From Chelonoidis abingdonii (taxonomy: Eukaryota; Chordata; Testudines; Testudinidae): a DNA stretch of 64,000 bases. Positions 34,001 to 46,744 of this stretch are shown one piece after another. A program made the position numbers and the translations under genes. The number at the start of each line of letters is the position of its first letter. Within the stretch, counting starts at the first letter, position 1. Where the stretch lies: positions 125,710,099-125,774,098 of the forward strand of contig NC_133771.1 in NCBI RefSeq assembly GCF_003597395.2, read 5' to 3'. The notes under the pieces are model-generated. The model ran no database searches. It saw only the letters and a list, made by a program, of their open reading frames with translations, and was not told the DNA's origin.

Positions 34001-37000
34001 AACGTAGTGTCCCGCGCTGACTGCTATCCCTTTGAATGGTACTTGATTTCCTTGTACATTTCCAGGAGAAGCATTGTGAGCCAGGAGGTATTGTGGCTTA
34101 TTTTGTGGAAAGCGGGTTGTATCTGAGTTCCTTTTAGCTGATAGCCAGTAGCTGCTTTTATGTATAATAAAAAGATCATTTATGTAGTCGTGCCCAATTA
34201 GCGGAGTGGACAAGTTTCTTTCTCTTAAGTGTGTAAGATGAACATGCAAAAAAAGCATATAAAGCTGATTTTCTAAGTTGAGGTGGCGACATCATTCAAT
34301 GTTTTATGCAAGATATTCTCACCGTTTGGGAAGTAGGGCGCCAGTGTATCTCAGAGCAAAAAGAAAGCTGCTATTCCGGCGTCTTAGTGGCTCGAGAAGA
34401 ACCTCCACCAGCATTTTTGTATTAGGGGGCTAGTGCATTATAAGCTACACGCGCTCTGAGAGTCGTCCGCGTTATGTGCGCTATTGTAACTCAAGTGAGT
34501 GCATCAAAGATCTTTCTGGCTGATTGGATATGGACGGTTGTCGCTCAATAAAACCGGTCGTTAGGAGACATGCCCTCATTTAACAGAATAACATGATCGA
34601 GTAATCTAGGGGTCCTCAGTTTCTGCGTACCTGAGATTAGGTCCTATTTTGCCTCCTCCAGAGTGTCGCACGCCGGAATATGGGTTCCCCCTGCCGTATT
34701 GCGGTTTGAAAATGGATTGGATTTCAGCATGAGTTGGACTTAGTGATAGGTGGCGCCTAGGTTTGGTTTCCCGCTTATGTATCTACCTTGCTCCCCAGCG
34801 TTGGTCTTATCTCACCTTACTCTTTGCTTTGTATTACAGGTGATATTGTTTGCAATAGTTGTCTCCATGTACCAGACATCCAGTGGGATATTGCTTTACG
34901 AAATATCTCGGTATCGCCTGTGAATAATGGTTTGTATGCACCCGTGTACGCCCTAGAGGATTATCTTCTTGGCAGTTTTTTTTTTAATGACAGGGTAGTG
35001 TGCTCTCTTGGAGCATTCTCTAGAGTTCTAAATATCTGGGAACTGGCTTTGGATCCTCTCGAGTCTTCAAGTGCAGCTCTTCGACTACACTGCATTATAT
35101 TGCTCTTGTGGACTGTTTGGAGCTCAGTTCCGCGTATGTTGTGTTGTTGTGTTTTTTTCAAATTTTGGTGCAGGCATGTAAATATGGTTTCCCTTTATGT
35201 AGCTTGATTAAGGTTAAAAATATTCAGGAATAGAGAATATCAGGTACTGTGAACTGCCGTCGAAATTCATCAGGTTCTCTATAGGCCACTGTTCATTGAT
35301 GTATCGGTGCGCCCTGTCATCCTCTATGATCTAATCAATGCCTTGTTGACTCATTGTGCAGGATGGATTTCAGATTGTGTGTGTGTGTGCAATCGTTGCG
35401 TTTTTCTAATCCGCCAATGTAATAATGCGATCTAGTGGTGTGCGTGGCTCAGCAGAGCTTGATTAGGACGTTATCGTCCTTCAGCCTCATGTCTGGATTT
35501 CTATTTGTAGTGCCATAGTGGGAGGTGCTTCACTGCCCCTTCTGTTGGAAATGTTAGTAACGCATCTATGAGCTTCGTAGCCTCTTCCTCGTCTTCTGGC
35601 TATCAGCTCTTTGCCATACCCGATTTAGGTGCTCCGATACTAATGACCTAATAAGGAATTATGTTCTTTTATATGTTATTTTGTAATCAGAGTCAAATCT
35701 GGCTTTACAGCTGGTCTTGAGTGCTGTACGAGGTGGATGGACCCCGAAGGATCGAGTGGTAAGTGCCTGGTTGTATTTTTCTTGCTCGATATCTAGGCAT
35801 GATCTTCAGTGTGGTTTAGTTCCTGACTGAATTATGTTAAGTTTGCGGGATAATGGGTATTCTTTTGCTTTCTTGTCTCTCTAGCAGACGTTATGCTTTG
35901 GGGGATATTTGTGTGTGTCTCAATGTGCGGTGCTTGGCCGGATGATTCTAAAACTCTAGTTTTGACATGCATGCTTGTTTTTGCAGATGGCTGTTTTTCT
36001 TGTAGATTTGGGTCATTCTTTCACTTTGCTGGGGTAGTAATATTCAAATCTCAAGTTGTAGCTCTAGTTTGATTATGATGATATCAGTTCATGCCAATGG
36101 TAATGGATAATTGTAGTGCTCATTTATCTTCTGGTAGTCAAGATTCTAGGTTTATTGGAATGTTCTTTTTTATCGACTATGGTGGAGCTTTATTCGCAAG
36201 AGTAATATTATGTCATTCCTTGGACAACTTTTTCCCTCATACGGGACTGATGTGCTCCTTCTCTTTGCTACACGTAAGTGAGGTCAGGTGCGTTTTGAAT
36301 GGGCCCCGGTGTCCCTTTGTCTCAGTGTGTGCTGGGCAGTCTAGCCAGTACAGCCCCGGTATTACATTCGAGTTGGTTAGTGAGATAGTGGCTTGTTCTG
36401 CGGAGTCGCTATACCACTTATGCTGGTTGTTTCAGGTTTAACTGTATAGTACGTTGTTGTGATAGTTTGTGTCTCGTTATGCCTCTGCGTTCGGAGCTTG
36501 CCCATGTCGCACTTGTTGTACTTCTTGTCGCCTCACCATCTTTATATTTCTATTTCAACCTGCTCACGACTTATACTTATGGTGCAGATATATAATATTA
36601 TATATGAGATATTATCTCTCTCTCTCTATATGTCGATGGCTCGTCCAATTTTGGGGGAGAATTAACACACATACGGTTTGCTGTCAGAGATAGCCCACAG
36701 ATGAGTTATCGAGTGACGTGACTTCCTTGTATGAGTTTTTCGCGGTCTCACAGAGTTTCAAATCCCTCCTATTGTCTCTATTCTTTGTTTGAACGCCTCG
36801 TATAGCTGTTATAATTTATTGCTCTGAGGAGATTTTGTTCTGAACTTGTTTTGTCGATATGTGTTTTCAAGGGATATCTACTTTAAGGGCCTTTCAGACT
36901 GCTGCCTTTGTAGGACCGCCTTCTTGTTATAATGTATGCCCCAGTTTTAGCTAGAACCCAACCTTTGCTTTCGTATTTCAGCTATAAGCCCTTCTGTCTT

Positions 37001-38775
37001 GATTTTTCGCAGTAGTCAATTTTGCAAACCTTTTTGGAAGGTTGCCTGGTTTGCCGGTCCCTGTTACTCATTTGGCGATCTGTTAGTGTGCATTTATATT
37101 TGGGAATTCCTCTAGCAAATTCCTCGCGTTTTTCGGATGTCTTGTCTAGGTCTTGTATTGAGTTCTTTTCCTGTTATATGTTCTCATGATACTTATCATC
37201 TCCATAGCAATCCGTTCTGTTGTTGTGATGGCAATTAACAATCTTGTGGGGTTGATACGCACTTGGCGATTCAGTTGGTCGTACCCTCTATTTTCAATGG
37301 GTTGATGCTATAGTATTTAGACCTTGATGCTGTTGCTGTCTGTCCGCGTTTATTCGATAACTATCTTTTTGTGTCCTTTTTTTTCCGTGCGTCAGAGTTT
37401 AAAGGCTGCCTTCCCTTGATTTTTGCTTCAGCATTTATCTTGTTTACTATTATGTTCCCTGATTGTTAGCAATCTTTTCTTATTATTAGCTACTGTATGT
37501 GGACGCGTTGGAGTACGGTCTCTTTCTTTCCCTAAATGTAATTTGCTCATGTTTTCTTTTTATTCGATGGTGTTTTGCCTCTGGTTGTGTTATTGCGGTA
37601 GATTTGTTCAATGTTAGTGACAGCCTCCTTGGGTGCTTTTATCTCATGGTCATCTCTCGTGTTTGTACAGCGATGCCCGTCAAGTGGCTCAATACGCGTC
37701 CCTGTTGCCTGTTTATGATGCTGTATTCTCAATGTGATAATGGAATTTGCCAGGAATAGAAAGATACTTTTTAGCCATCCGTCTACATGATGAGCGATGG
37801 AGTTTGTTTCTTATTCTGGTTCCCGACGGTAGACAGGGAATTCAGCTGATAGGTAGATCAGATATATGTGCAGATGATTACGAAGGGTTTAGAACGGTGG
37901 GGTGTGAGATTTATAAGTCTCCTAATCTGCAAAAGTCTTTAGGTATCCTCACTACCGCTGGTCCCTCATTGGTGCTCGCACACCTCTGTCTATTTAGCAG
38001 TTATGGTTTTCATGAAATCAATATGCTTATCCATGAGTTTTAGTTCCAATGTGGGGTTGTTTGTTTATTTGGCTGAAAGTGATCTGCTTCCAGTGTGATA
38101 GGAGATCGATGTTGATGTTATTAGCCGGTCTCTGGCTGGCCAATATTCATCGAGCAGTTCCCTTGTTGGGCTCTATGTCTCTCGCTCCTGCATCTCCTAT
38201 AAGACGTGACTTTTCTCTTCTCGACTTCCCATCATCTATTTTCTGTACGCCACAGGTCTCAGCTCCCAAGTTTCTCGGTGTAGTATGAATATCCCTAGGA
38301 AATGTGCTCTATAAAGGATTGTTGAGCATATCTTCCTGAAAGATTTTTGTCGTGTCCGGAGTGGAAGTGTTTGCCACTGCGCTTTTCTCCCGGTTTCGTG
38401 CCGGACTGTTTTGCTTCCCAAAAGATTTCTCTTCATTTGCAGGATTTTCTTGGTATCACGCTCTATGTCTTGACTTTCGTGTGTCTGGGTTTCTATTGCT
38501 TAGACTTCATTATATTCCTACTCGCTGTTAGCGCATTTGTAACTTTCTCATCTATGTTTCACCCCAAATTAGAATATCGCTCCTCTTCGATCCTCTCATA
38601 GCTGAGAGAGCACAGAACAGACAAAAACCCAAGACCAAGAAAAAACCCCAAATTCCCTCCCTTAAGCTTTGAAAAATCCAGTTTCCTGATTGGTCCTCTT
38701 GTCAGGTGTTTGGTTCTCTTTGTTAACCCTTTACAGGTGAAAGAAACATTAACCCTTAGCGATCTGTTTATGACA
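31022..38775 (-). mobile_element. LTR copy (TGTCA...TGACA) with an abnormal 7-kb interior
   Basis: The left end TGTCATAAACAGATAGCTAA and right end TTAGCGATCTGTTTATGACA form a 23-base inverted terminus with one difference. Both flanks are aggtc (31017-31021 and 38776-38780), a perfect 5-base duplication, so the two ends belong to one integration. The right 170 bases (TTTCCTGATTGGTCCTCTTG, TAACCCTTTACAGGTGAAAG) match the other LTRs here. The left 530 bases look like the opposite end of such an LTR. An ordinary copy is about 0.7-1.3 kb; the interior here is about 7 kb and is described separately. Confidence 0.75.
31560..38600. other. Compositionally alien block inside the LTR
   Basis: CpG is not depleted: 33241-33360 has 12 CpG in 120 bases and 34441-34560 about ten, while 53401-53700 in this window has none. 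There is strong strand asymmetry: in 37381-37440 I count 26 T and 9 A. No known turtle repeat appears in 7 kb, although elsewhere one occurs about every kilobase. The longest frame is 139 codons (34788-35207), without motifs. A sequence like AGCACCGAACAGACAAAAAC at 32077 is a noisy copy of AGCACAGAACAGACAAAAAC at 38609, the resumed LTR. This suggests error-rich or spurious assembly sequence; foreign DNA is the alternative. Confidence 0.7.
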
Positions 38776-38779
38776 AGGT

Positions 38780-41605
38780 CATATACTAATGGTCCCTCAT
38801 CACTGAAAAAGTGGACTCACTGACAGCTCCAAGTGACCCAGCTGATCTTTCATCCAGCTTATCACTGTATGCTGCTACTTGGTGCATTTACTTCAGCCCT
38901 GCCTTATGGTTTAAGCTCTATAAACCTTCCAGCCCTCATCTTACTTCACCCCATTTATGCAGGCAGATGGTCACTAGTCACATCCTATCTATCTAACTGG
39001 GTTCTTATACTGCACCCATCACCATGGTTTCTGAGCACAGAGAACAAGATGCTCCTATGTATTATGGAAGGAATGTCCTAGTATTTTGTAATTTTTTATA
39101 GGAACTTAACGTGTTTTCTTTTTCCACTTCTGCCCACAATCAGTACCAGTTCAGTCCATAGTAAGCTCAGGTGAAGAGAAAGTATATCTAATTATGAATG
39201 TTACCAATTGTTCAGCAAAAAGAAGCTGCTGTGGTCAGAGAAATATGGGCATGTAATACAGGGAGAGCCCCAGCCTCACTTTTCATATGATTTACAAAAC
39301 TGAAATATTGTTTCTAGATGTACAGATGTGGTCACTGAGCCGCCCAGGTGTTCATCTCACTTACTCCTTTGTTATTGTTTTGCAGGCTACAAACAAGTTG
39401 ATCATGGGTACCCCAGTTTCTGAGTTCTCTCATGACACTAAGAATACTGGCTTCTCACATACATTATTTCAGTCTTCCATGCTTGAGTTTATGCACTATA
39501 ATCATAAGTATGCAGCCTTCTATTCTGCCATCCAGTTTGTTATGAATCACCCAGTTTACATCATGCCTTTTCTTTTCTGATTTCATCTTGGACAGCAGTT
39601 ATTAATAAGCTAATGTCTGGCTAATGTATTGTCCCTTACATAAAAATATTTAGATTTAGCCCATTATTTCACCTGCTGTCTTCAGTTCATATTTTTACAT
39701 TATTCCATTTTCTTCCTTCACAGAGATATTGTGCAATTAAAAACCTTTTAGTAGTTTATGGGTTTATTTGTTTTAAATTTCTGGGTGTGTCTATTTCACA
39801 GTTTCCAAAGTATTTCAATGAAACTTTCTTCATGACTACCAGCTCCGTTAACATGCATCGGTTACTGATAGTCTTTTGTGGTTTGGGAGTGATTTGGTTT
39901 TTCTTTTCTAGCTGTAGTCAACCACTTTTACTATTGGGGAGCCAATGGGTGACCTGACTTATGCAAATATGTCATCTTTATTGTTACTTTATCCATTACT
40001 CCTCCCATTTGTTTAGCTACTGCCTTATCTTGTCATAATCCTAGACTGTGAGCTCATGGGGGAAGGTTCAGTTTTTATTTTGCTTGTTTGTATAGTGCCC
40101 AGTGTTGTGTTAGTTATGAAAAGATAGAACCACTAGGAGGCATGCAGCAGGGAAATATAAAGCCTGTGGAAACAGGAAATAAAGTCAGTCTTGTGTTCCC
40201 TTCCACTCACTGGCAGATTTAATAGTCAGCAAGGTCTGTAAATGCTGACCAGGCCCCCACTCCCTCTCTCATCTGCTCAAAGATGAGCCCTGGTGCAGGA
40301 TTTCGTTGTCAGCCTACACCTGCCCCACATTCAAATAAATCCTCACTTCCCCCACACTTGTCCCTGCTCTTTGACTCCACTCTGGTCCCACGTCCCCTTC
40401 TCCACCAAGCTCCATGCCATGCCACCTGCTTCCCCTGAACCACCCCATGCACCTCTGCTGCTGCTTCTAGCACCATCAGCGCTGCTCCCCTCACCATCAG
40501 CGCTGCTCCCCCCAAATCCTGAACTGCTGTCATGAACCACCACTGCTGCCACCCCCAGAGCTAGAGCCAGAGACCTCAAGGAAGAGCATCAGGCTGGTTC
40601 CTGCTGCCCACATTTGAATTTGCTCAGGCAGTGGGAGGGGAGGAGGGGCCTCTGACCAAAATGGAGGATCTACCATCGTTGGTCCCACTAATCAGAATTC
40701 ATGGCAGAGCCATCATTTTAGAGGCTCCCTCCCTGGGCATATTCGAATGTAGGCAGTGGGGACCAGTGCATTGTTCTTCCTAGAAGTTCCAGCAGGCTGC
40801 AAACAATGGTACACATCGAGCAGCCCTGAGCCTTCAGGGGCTCTCTAAGTGCATGAGCCCCTCAGCAGCTGCATCTGGAGAGGCTACTCATCTGGTTTTG
40901 TATCATCCTGTCCAGTTCTGAGCAAAACCAAACATGGATTTGTCTGGTGTCAGATGGGGGATACCATTTTGAACAACATGCTGCTCCACCTCCACCGGTG
41001 TGACCTCACATGGACTGTGCGTACAGTCACACAGGTGGGGGCAGGAGGGCATGCTCTTCAAAATGGCACCCTTTGTGCCGTGTGAGGGTCACACCAGTGG
41101 GGACAAGCCTGCTCCTGGAAATACTGAAATGTCTAGTATTCCAGGATTGGCCACTCTAGCTACACCTGCTATTTCTCTGCCACTGCTATCTGCCCCCACA
41201 CACACACACACAGCCTCCACTTGATTTTGGGGCCCCCTCCCTCACAAGGCACCCTGACAAGGGGCCCCCTTACTGCCTCAGCGATGAAGCAATTGCATGA
41301 GTTCTATATCTAACACCACCCCCATGCATCAACCCCCATTTTTAAAAGGGTTCTAGGGAACACAGATCCACCTGTTCTGCAATGCCTTTGCAAAATCCCA
41401 CAGCACTGAGCATGCCCAGCAGTGGCCAGTGAGTAGTAGAAGTTTCCTATCCCATCCTGAAGAGGTCACAACCCCTAAGCATGCTCCAGTACTGGGGCTG
41501 CTGTTGGGAAATGTAGTTTGTTTCCATAACCTTGATCCATATCCTCCTCTTGCTGTGGGACACTCACCTCAACCCAGCCCCACTTGACTCTTCCCAGCTA
41601 GCCCC
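38780..41605. other. Mostly anonymous sequence
   Basis: At about 40045-40140, GACTGTGAGCTCATGGGGGA and TTTGTATAGTGCCCAGTGTT resemble an ancient LINE 3' tail. At 40473-40512 ACCATCAGCGCTGCTCCCC is duplicated in tandem. A short (CA)n lies at 41197-41214. Serine/proline-rich and glycine-rich frames at 40293-40579 mirror each other on opposite strands and are GC-rich chance frames. Confidence 0.5.
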
Positions 41606-41979
41606 ACTCTAGGGCCAGGTCTACACTACGCCATTAAATCAATTTTAACAGCGTTAAATCGAATTAACACTGCGCCCGTTCACACTACACTGCTCTTTAA
41701 ATCGATTTCTGTACTCCTAGAAAACGAGAGGAGTAACCCTAATATCGATATTATTAATTCGGAATAGTGTTAGTGTGGACGGAATTCGACGTTATTGGCC
41801 TCCGGGAGGTATCCCACAGTGCACCAGTGTGACCGCTCTGGACAGCAATCAGAACTCAGAGGCACTGGCCAGGTAAACAGGAAAAGCCCCGGAACTTTTG
41901 AATTCAATTTCCTGTTTGGCCAGTGTGGAGCTCTGATCAGCACAGGTGACCACGCAGAGCTCATCCCCACAGGTAGCCA

Positions 41980-43972
41980 TGCAGTCTCCTGAGAAATCGA
42001 AAAAGAGCTCCAGCCTGGACCGCACAGGAGCTACTGGATCTTATCGCTATATGGGGGAGAGGATTCAGTGCTACACAGAACTGCGTTCCAAAAGACGAAA
42101 TGAAAAAATATTCAAAAAATTTCCAGGACTATGATGGGAAAAAGGCCACAGCAGGGACTCAGTGCAGTGCAGAGTGAAAGTTAAGGAGCTCAGACAGCAT
42201 ACCAGAAAACCAAGGAAGCAAACGGAAGGTCTGGATCAGGGCCGAAAACATGCGCTTCTACGCTGAGCTGCATGCAATTCTAGGGGGCTGCGCAACCAGT
42301 ACCCCACCCCTGGCCGTGGATTCAGAGTCGGGTTGTAATATCAATCACAGGCTGAGGATTCTGCGGAGGGGAAGATGAGGAGGAAGAGGAAGAGGAGGAA
42401 GAGCTTGCTCAGAGCACACAGCACTCCGTTAGCCCAAACAGCCAGGAGCTTTTTGTGACCCAGATGGAATTACCCTCCCAGCCCTCCCAAGCCACTAGCC
42501 CAGACAGTGAAGCCATGGAAGCGACCTCTGGTGAGTGTACCTTTGTAAATATCAAACATGGTTTAAAACAAGCATTTTTTAATGATTGATTTGCCATCAG
42601 GGCTTGAGATGCATTCGCAGCCAGTAAAAGTTACAGGAAAAGTTTGTTAACATGTCTGGGATGGAGCGAAAATCCTCCAAAAGAGAATCTCCATGAATCG
42701 CTCTTGGAGATACTCAAAAAGCTTTTGGAGAAGTTTCTGGGCAAGGCAGCCTTATTGGGTCCTCCATTGTAGGACACTTTTCACGCCATGCATGTAGCAA
42801 GTAATTCAGTATCATTGCTTGACAAAGCACAGCTGCGTAAGCTCCAGGTGACAATGCTGCAGGCTTTCAAGAAACATTCGTTGTTCATCTTGCGCTGTTA
42901 TTCTCAGAAGACTTATATCATTCTTTGTAACCTGGTTGAAATTCAGGAATTTAATTAAGGGGGCAGACATGGCCATTTTTCCTACTGGGCTGCCGCTTAA
43001 ATCAAATCCTTCCTTGCATGTAGCAAAGCGGGGGGAGGGAGGAAGGATAGCGCTGAGCTTTTCTGCGTTTGGCGAGCAGGAATCTTCCCAGCTACCAGCC
43101 ACGCAGTGGGGGGGGGGAGTGATTAGCACTGATCTTCCATGATAGCAGCCATGCGGTGGGGGAGGAGTGAAGCAATCCCTTAGGGAAAGAGGCGGGGGTT
43201 GGCGTCTGCTGCTGCCTGTAAACAGGAAAAAGCGGATAGGCACTGAAAGACGGTGGAAGTTACCTTACCATGGCCGCATGCAAGCTGAATTGTGATGGTC
43301 CTACCTGCGTCTGTGACATCTGCAACACCAGAGCCACAGGCACTCAATATTAAACGATGCAAATGCGACCTTGTAGTGAAATCACATGTGCTATGTAAGG
43401 TGGATAGTGTTATTCACTGTGAAAGAGTACAAGCATTGTTCTGTAAAATGTATCTTTTCACATACTTCTCTCCTGTTTTCCCTCCCCCATGCAGCTGCAC
43501 TGTTGTCCAGCCTCCCTACTCCATCCCGAAGGCTAGCTCAGATAAGGCGGAGGAGGAAGAGAACGCGAGATGAAATGTTCTCTGAAATCATGGAAGTAAC
43601 CCGCAATGACAGAGCTCATCAGAATGAGTGGAAAGGACGTGCTAGCAACGTACAGGAAAGATGCCAGTGAACGGAGGGAGGATAGGAGAGACGCTCGAGA
43701 TGAGAGGTGCGGCAGGAAGATCAGAGGTGTAAGGTGGTTTGTGATGCAACGCTGGAGCTGCTGCGTGATCAAACTGATATCCTCCAACGCATGGTGGATC
43801 TTCAGGAAGAGCAGTGGGGTTACAGAGTGCCGCTGCAGCCCCTGTTAACCACCCTCAACTCCCCATGTTCCATATCTCCCTCACCCAGACGTGTAAGAAG
43901 GCGTGGGGGAAGGCTTTGCACCCGCCCACTCCACCCCCATGGACAGTCCAACCAAAGGCTGTCATTACATTG
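41980..43972 (+). pseudogene. Harbinger Myb/SANT-like protein, two exons, broken
   Basis: The first exon starts near ATG 41980 and reads through AWTAQELLDLIAIWG (42013-42057), a Myb/SANT-like helix, then in another frame ELRSKRRNEK. Further on come LHAILGG (about 42272), an acidic run EDEEEEEEE-like at 42371-42405, and a splice donor at GACCTCTGGTGAGTGTACC (42523-42541). A pyrimidine tract and CCATGCAG acceptor precede the second exon at about 43495. There PSRRLAQIRRRRKRTRDEMF is clear, followed after frame shifts by ELLRDQTDILQRMVDLQEEQ, a coiled-coil-like tail, and a basic end RVRRRGGR. In this superfamily the protein binds DNA and helps bring the transposase to the nucleus and the ends. 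Several frame shifts break it. Confidence 0.8.
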
Positions 43973-44261
43973 AAATGTGCTTAATGGCTTTCCTTCCTCC
44001 TATCCTCCTCCCAAACCACAGCAGGCAGGGATACCTTGATAATTCTCTGCCTCTTTTTATAATTACTTTTTAATAAAGAATACATCCAAAGGGGAGGGGT
44101 GGGTTGCTTACAGGGAATGACTTTTAAGAAGAATACATGATTTTTAAACGATACTGACTTTATTTCCTTCAGCAAGCTGTAATCAAAGGGGAAGGGTGGT
44201 TGCTTACAGGGAATGAGTCAATCAAGGGGGGAGGTTCATGAAGGGGAAACAAACACAGCAG

Positions 44262-45398
44262 TCACACCGTACCCTGGCCCATGCTGAAACTCGTTTTCAA
44301 GGCTTCTCTGATGCGCACCGCCTCCTGGTGTGCTCTTCTAATCGCCCTGGTCTCTGGCTGCTCGTACTCAGCGGCCAGGTGATTTGCCTCAGCCTCCCAC
44401 CCCACCATAAATGTCTCCCCCTACTCTCACAGATTGGGAGCACACAGCAAGCAGCAATAACAAACGGGACATTGGTTTGGCTGAGTCTGAGCGAGTCAGT
44501 AATGTTCGCCAGCGCCTTTTAAACGGCCAAATGCACATTCTACCACCATCCTGCACTTGCTCAGCCTGTAGTTAAACAGCTCCTGACCACTGTCCAGGCT
44601 GCCTGTGTATGGCTTCATGAGCCATGGCATCAAGGGATAGGCTGGGTCACCCAGGATAACGACAGGCATCTCAACATCCCCAACTGTTATTTTCTGGTCT
44701 GGGAAGTAATTCCCTTGCTGCAGCCGTTTAAACAGAGTAGTGCTTCTGAAGACGCGAGCGTCATGAACCCTTCTGGCCATCCCACGTGGATGTTGGTGAA
44801 ACATCCCTTGTGATCCACCAGTGCTTGCAGCACCATTGAAAAGTACCCCTTGCAGTTTACGTACTGGGTGCCCTGGTGCTCCGTGGCCAAGATAGAGATA
44901 TGGATTCCATCTATGGCCCCCCCACAGTTAGGGAATCCAATTGCAGCAAAGCCATCCACTATGACCTGCACGTTTCCCAGAGTCACAACCTTTCGTAGCA
45001 GCAGCTTAATGATTGCTTTGGCTACTTGCATCACAGCAGCCCCCACAGTAGATTTGCCCACTCCAAATTGATTCCCGACTGACCGGTAGCTGTCTGGAGT
45101 TGCAAGCTTCCAGAGGGCTATTGCCACTCACTTCTCCGCTGTGAGGGCTGCTCTCATCTTAGTATTATGGTGTTTCAGGCAGGGGAAGCAAATCACAAAG
45201 TTCAAAGGAAAGTGCTCTTATGCATGCGAAAGTTTCGCAGCCACTGCGAATCGTCCCACACCTGCAAAACTATGCGGTCCCACCAGTCTGTGCTTGTTTC
45301 CTGCGCCCAAAATCGGCGTTCAATGGGTAGAACCTGCCCCATTACCAGCAGTAGCTCCAAAAGCAGGGGCCCGTGGTTAGGCAGAATTCAGTGTCCAT
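44262..45398 (-). pseudogene. Harbinger DDE transposase (HARBI1-like), broken
   Basis: The minus-strand gene would start near ATG 45398 and end at TGA 44262-44264, about 379 codons if intact. In the N-terminal third, family blocks such as NADFG and SGC.TF appear in mixed frames. A TGA directly follows AALTAEK near 45129. A long open part then shows LWKLATPDSYRSVGNQFGVG (helix-turn-helix region), GGAIDGIHIS with the first catalytic D, VHDARVFRSTTLF, VVILGDPAYPLMPWLMKPYT with the second D, and VECAFGRLK with the catalytic E. The C-terminal end FMVGWEAEANHLAAEYEQPE is also readable. At least one frame shift separates the D1 and D2 parts near 44790. All three catalytic residues survive although the frame does not. 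Confidence 0.9.
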
Positions 45399-46744
45399 TT
45401 CATCATCGCTCTCGTCGCCACGCTGCCGTAGCTGCCTCCTCCTCTCCTACCTTTGCAGTTCATGGTTCACCTAGACAGCACGAGAATGCGCGAGGTGTTT
45501 ACAACATTCACGATAGCGCTACTGATCTCAGTAGGGTCCATGCTTGCTGTGCTATGGTGTTTGCTCAGTTCACCCAGGAAAAAAAGGCGCGAAATGGTTG
45601 TCTGCTGCTTTCACAAAGGGAGGGTGAGGCTGTACCCAGAACCACCCGCGACAATGATTTTTGCCCTATCAGGCACTGGGCTCTCAACCAGAATTCCAAG
45701 GGGCGGCGGAAGACTGAGGGAACTATGGGATAGCTACGGAACAGCTACCCACAGTGCACCGCTCCAGAAATCGATGCTAGCCTTGGACCATGGACGCACA
45801 CCATCGAATTAATGTGCCTAGTGTGGACGCGCACAATCAACTTTGTAATATCAGTTTTATAAAACCGATTTTAGCTAATTCGATATTATCCCGTAGTGTA
45901 GACGTGGCCTAGGTCTGCCTATCTGCTAGATTCTGCATAGAAAAATCAGGATTATCCCAACAGCTGAAAGATAAATTAAGCAGCACAAAAATACATTTTA
46001 TTTAGACCTACATTTCCAACTTAGTTATTTTCCTACTGGAAGATGTCTGAAAATGAAAGCCACAAATAAAAATACACATCTGGTTTTAGCAAAAAGAAAA
46101 AGGTATTTTGTTATTACAAACTGCCTCCAAAGATCCTAAGCAGAAGAAAGTATCTTTTTGTAGACTTCCGGATCAACCCCTTCAGTCTGAAGTACAAAGT
46201 CATGACCTAGATCTCAGTTCAGCAGTCATGAGTCTGTTGTATCAAGGTTCAGGTCAGGAGAATGATTCGTGCAGTACTACTGAAGTTGTACCTGTAGTAG
46301 CGGTGGATGATATTTCCAAAAAAACTTTACTTGAGACCAGCACAACTGTAGATGAGCTACAAAAACAAAAAGCTAGAGATCCCAGGGATATTCTTAAAAC
46401 CCCAAAAAACAAAGATCCTGTAGATGAATTGGAAAGGAGCAAAATCAAAGACCCTGGAGATGAGCAGGTCAACAATAAAGCAAGTCAAAGCAGTCTTCCT
46501 GCTTAAATAGGTTTGAAGTTCCCATCTGATAAACGTCACTTTAACATTCAGTTTTATCACCTGAGCTGTAGCATATGCTTATATAGATTGGTCCTTGCCA
46601 ATCCACTGAAAGTGATATGCCAAATGGAGAGAGTTTCCTTTTTTCCTACAAACCTGAATTTTTCATCTTCATTATGCAGAATGAAAAATACACTGCATGA
46701 AAATGTTCATGTTAAGTAGCCAACATGAACATATCTTTCAGATT

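Larger units (their letters stand above)
41613..45909. mobile_element. Full-length PIF/Harbinger DNA transposon
   Basis: The 4297-base element starts GGCCAGGTCTACACTACGCC and ends CCGTAGTGTAGACGTGGCC; the outer 18 bases are inverted with one mismatch. TAG flanks both ends (41610-41612 and 45910-45912), the 3-base duplication typical of PIF/Harbinger. The subterminal regions also pair loosely (CACAGTGCACC at about 41816 and 45755). It holds the usual two genes, a Myb/SANT-like DNA-binding protein on plus and a DDE transposase on minus, transcribed toward each other. Both are broken, so it is no longer autonomous, but its termini look complete. Confidence 0.92.

Noticed and set aside
34788..35207. 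139-codon plus-strand frame, the longest in the alien block, and the 98-codon frame at 37747-38043
   Set aside because: No family motif, no neighbours in the same frame, and frames of this size are expected by chance in 7 kb of T-rich sequence with few stops on one strand.
31022..38775. Complete LTR retrotransposon or provirus with internal genes
   Set aside because: The size and duplication would fit, but the interior has no gag, protease, reverse-transcriptase or integrase motif in any frame, and the termini are inverted rather than direct repeats.
46108..46506. Possible host gene exon of 132 codons
   Set aside because: It is collinear with downstream hAT transposase blocks and looks like their lysine-rich N-terminal region, so I place it in the hAT relic.
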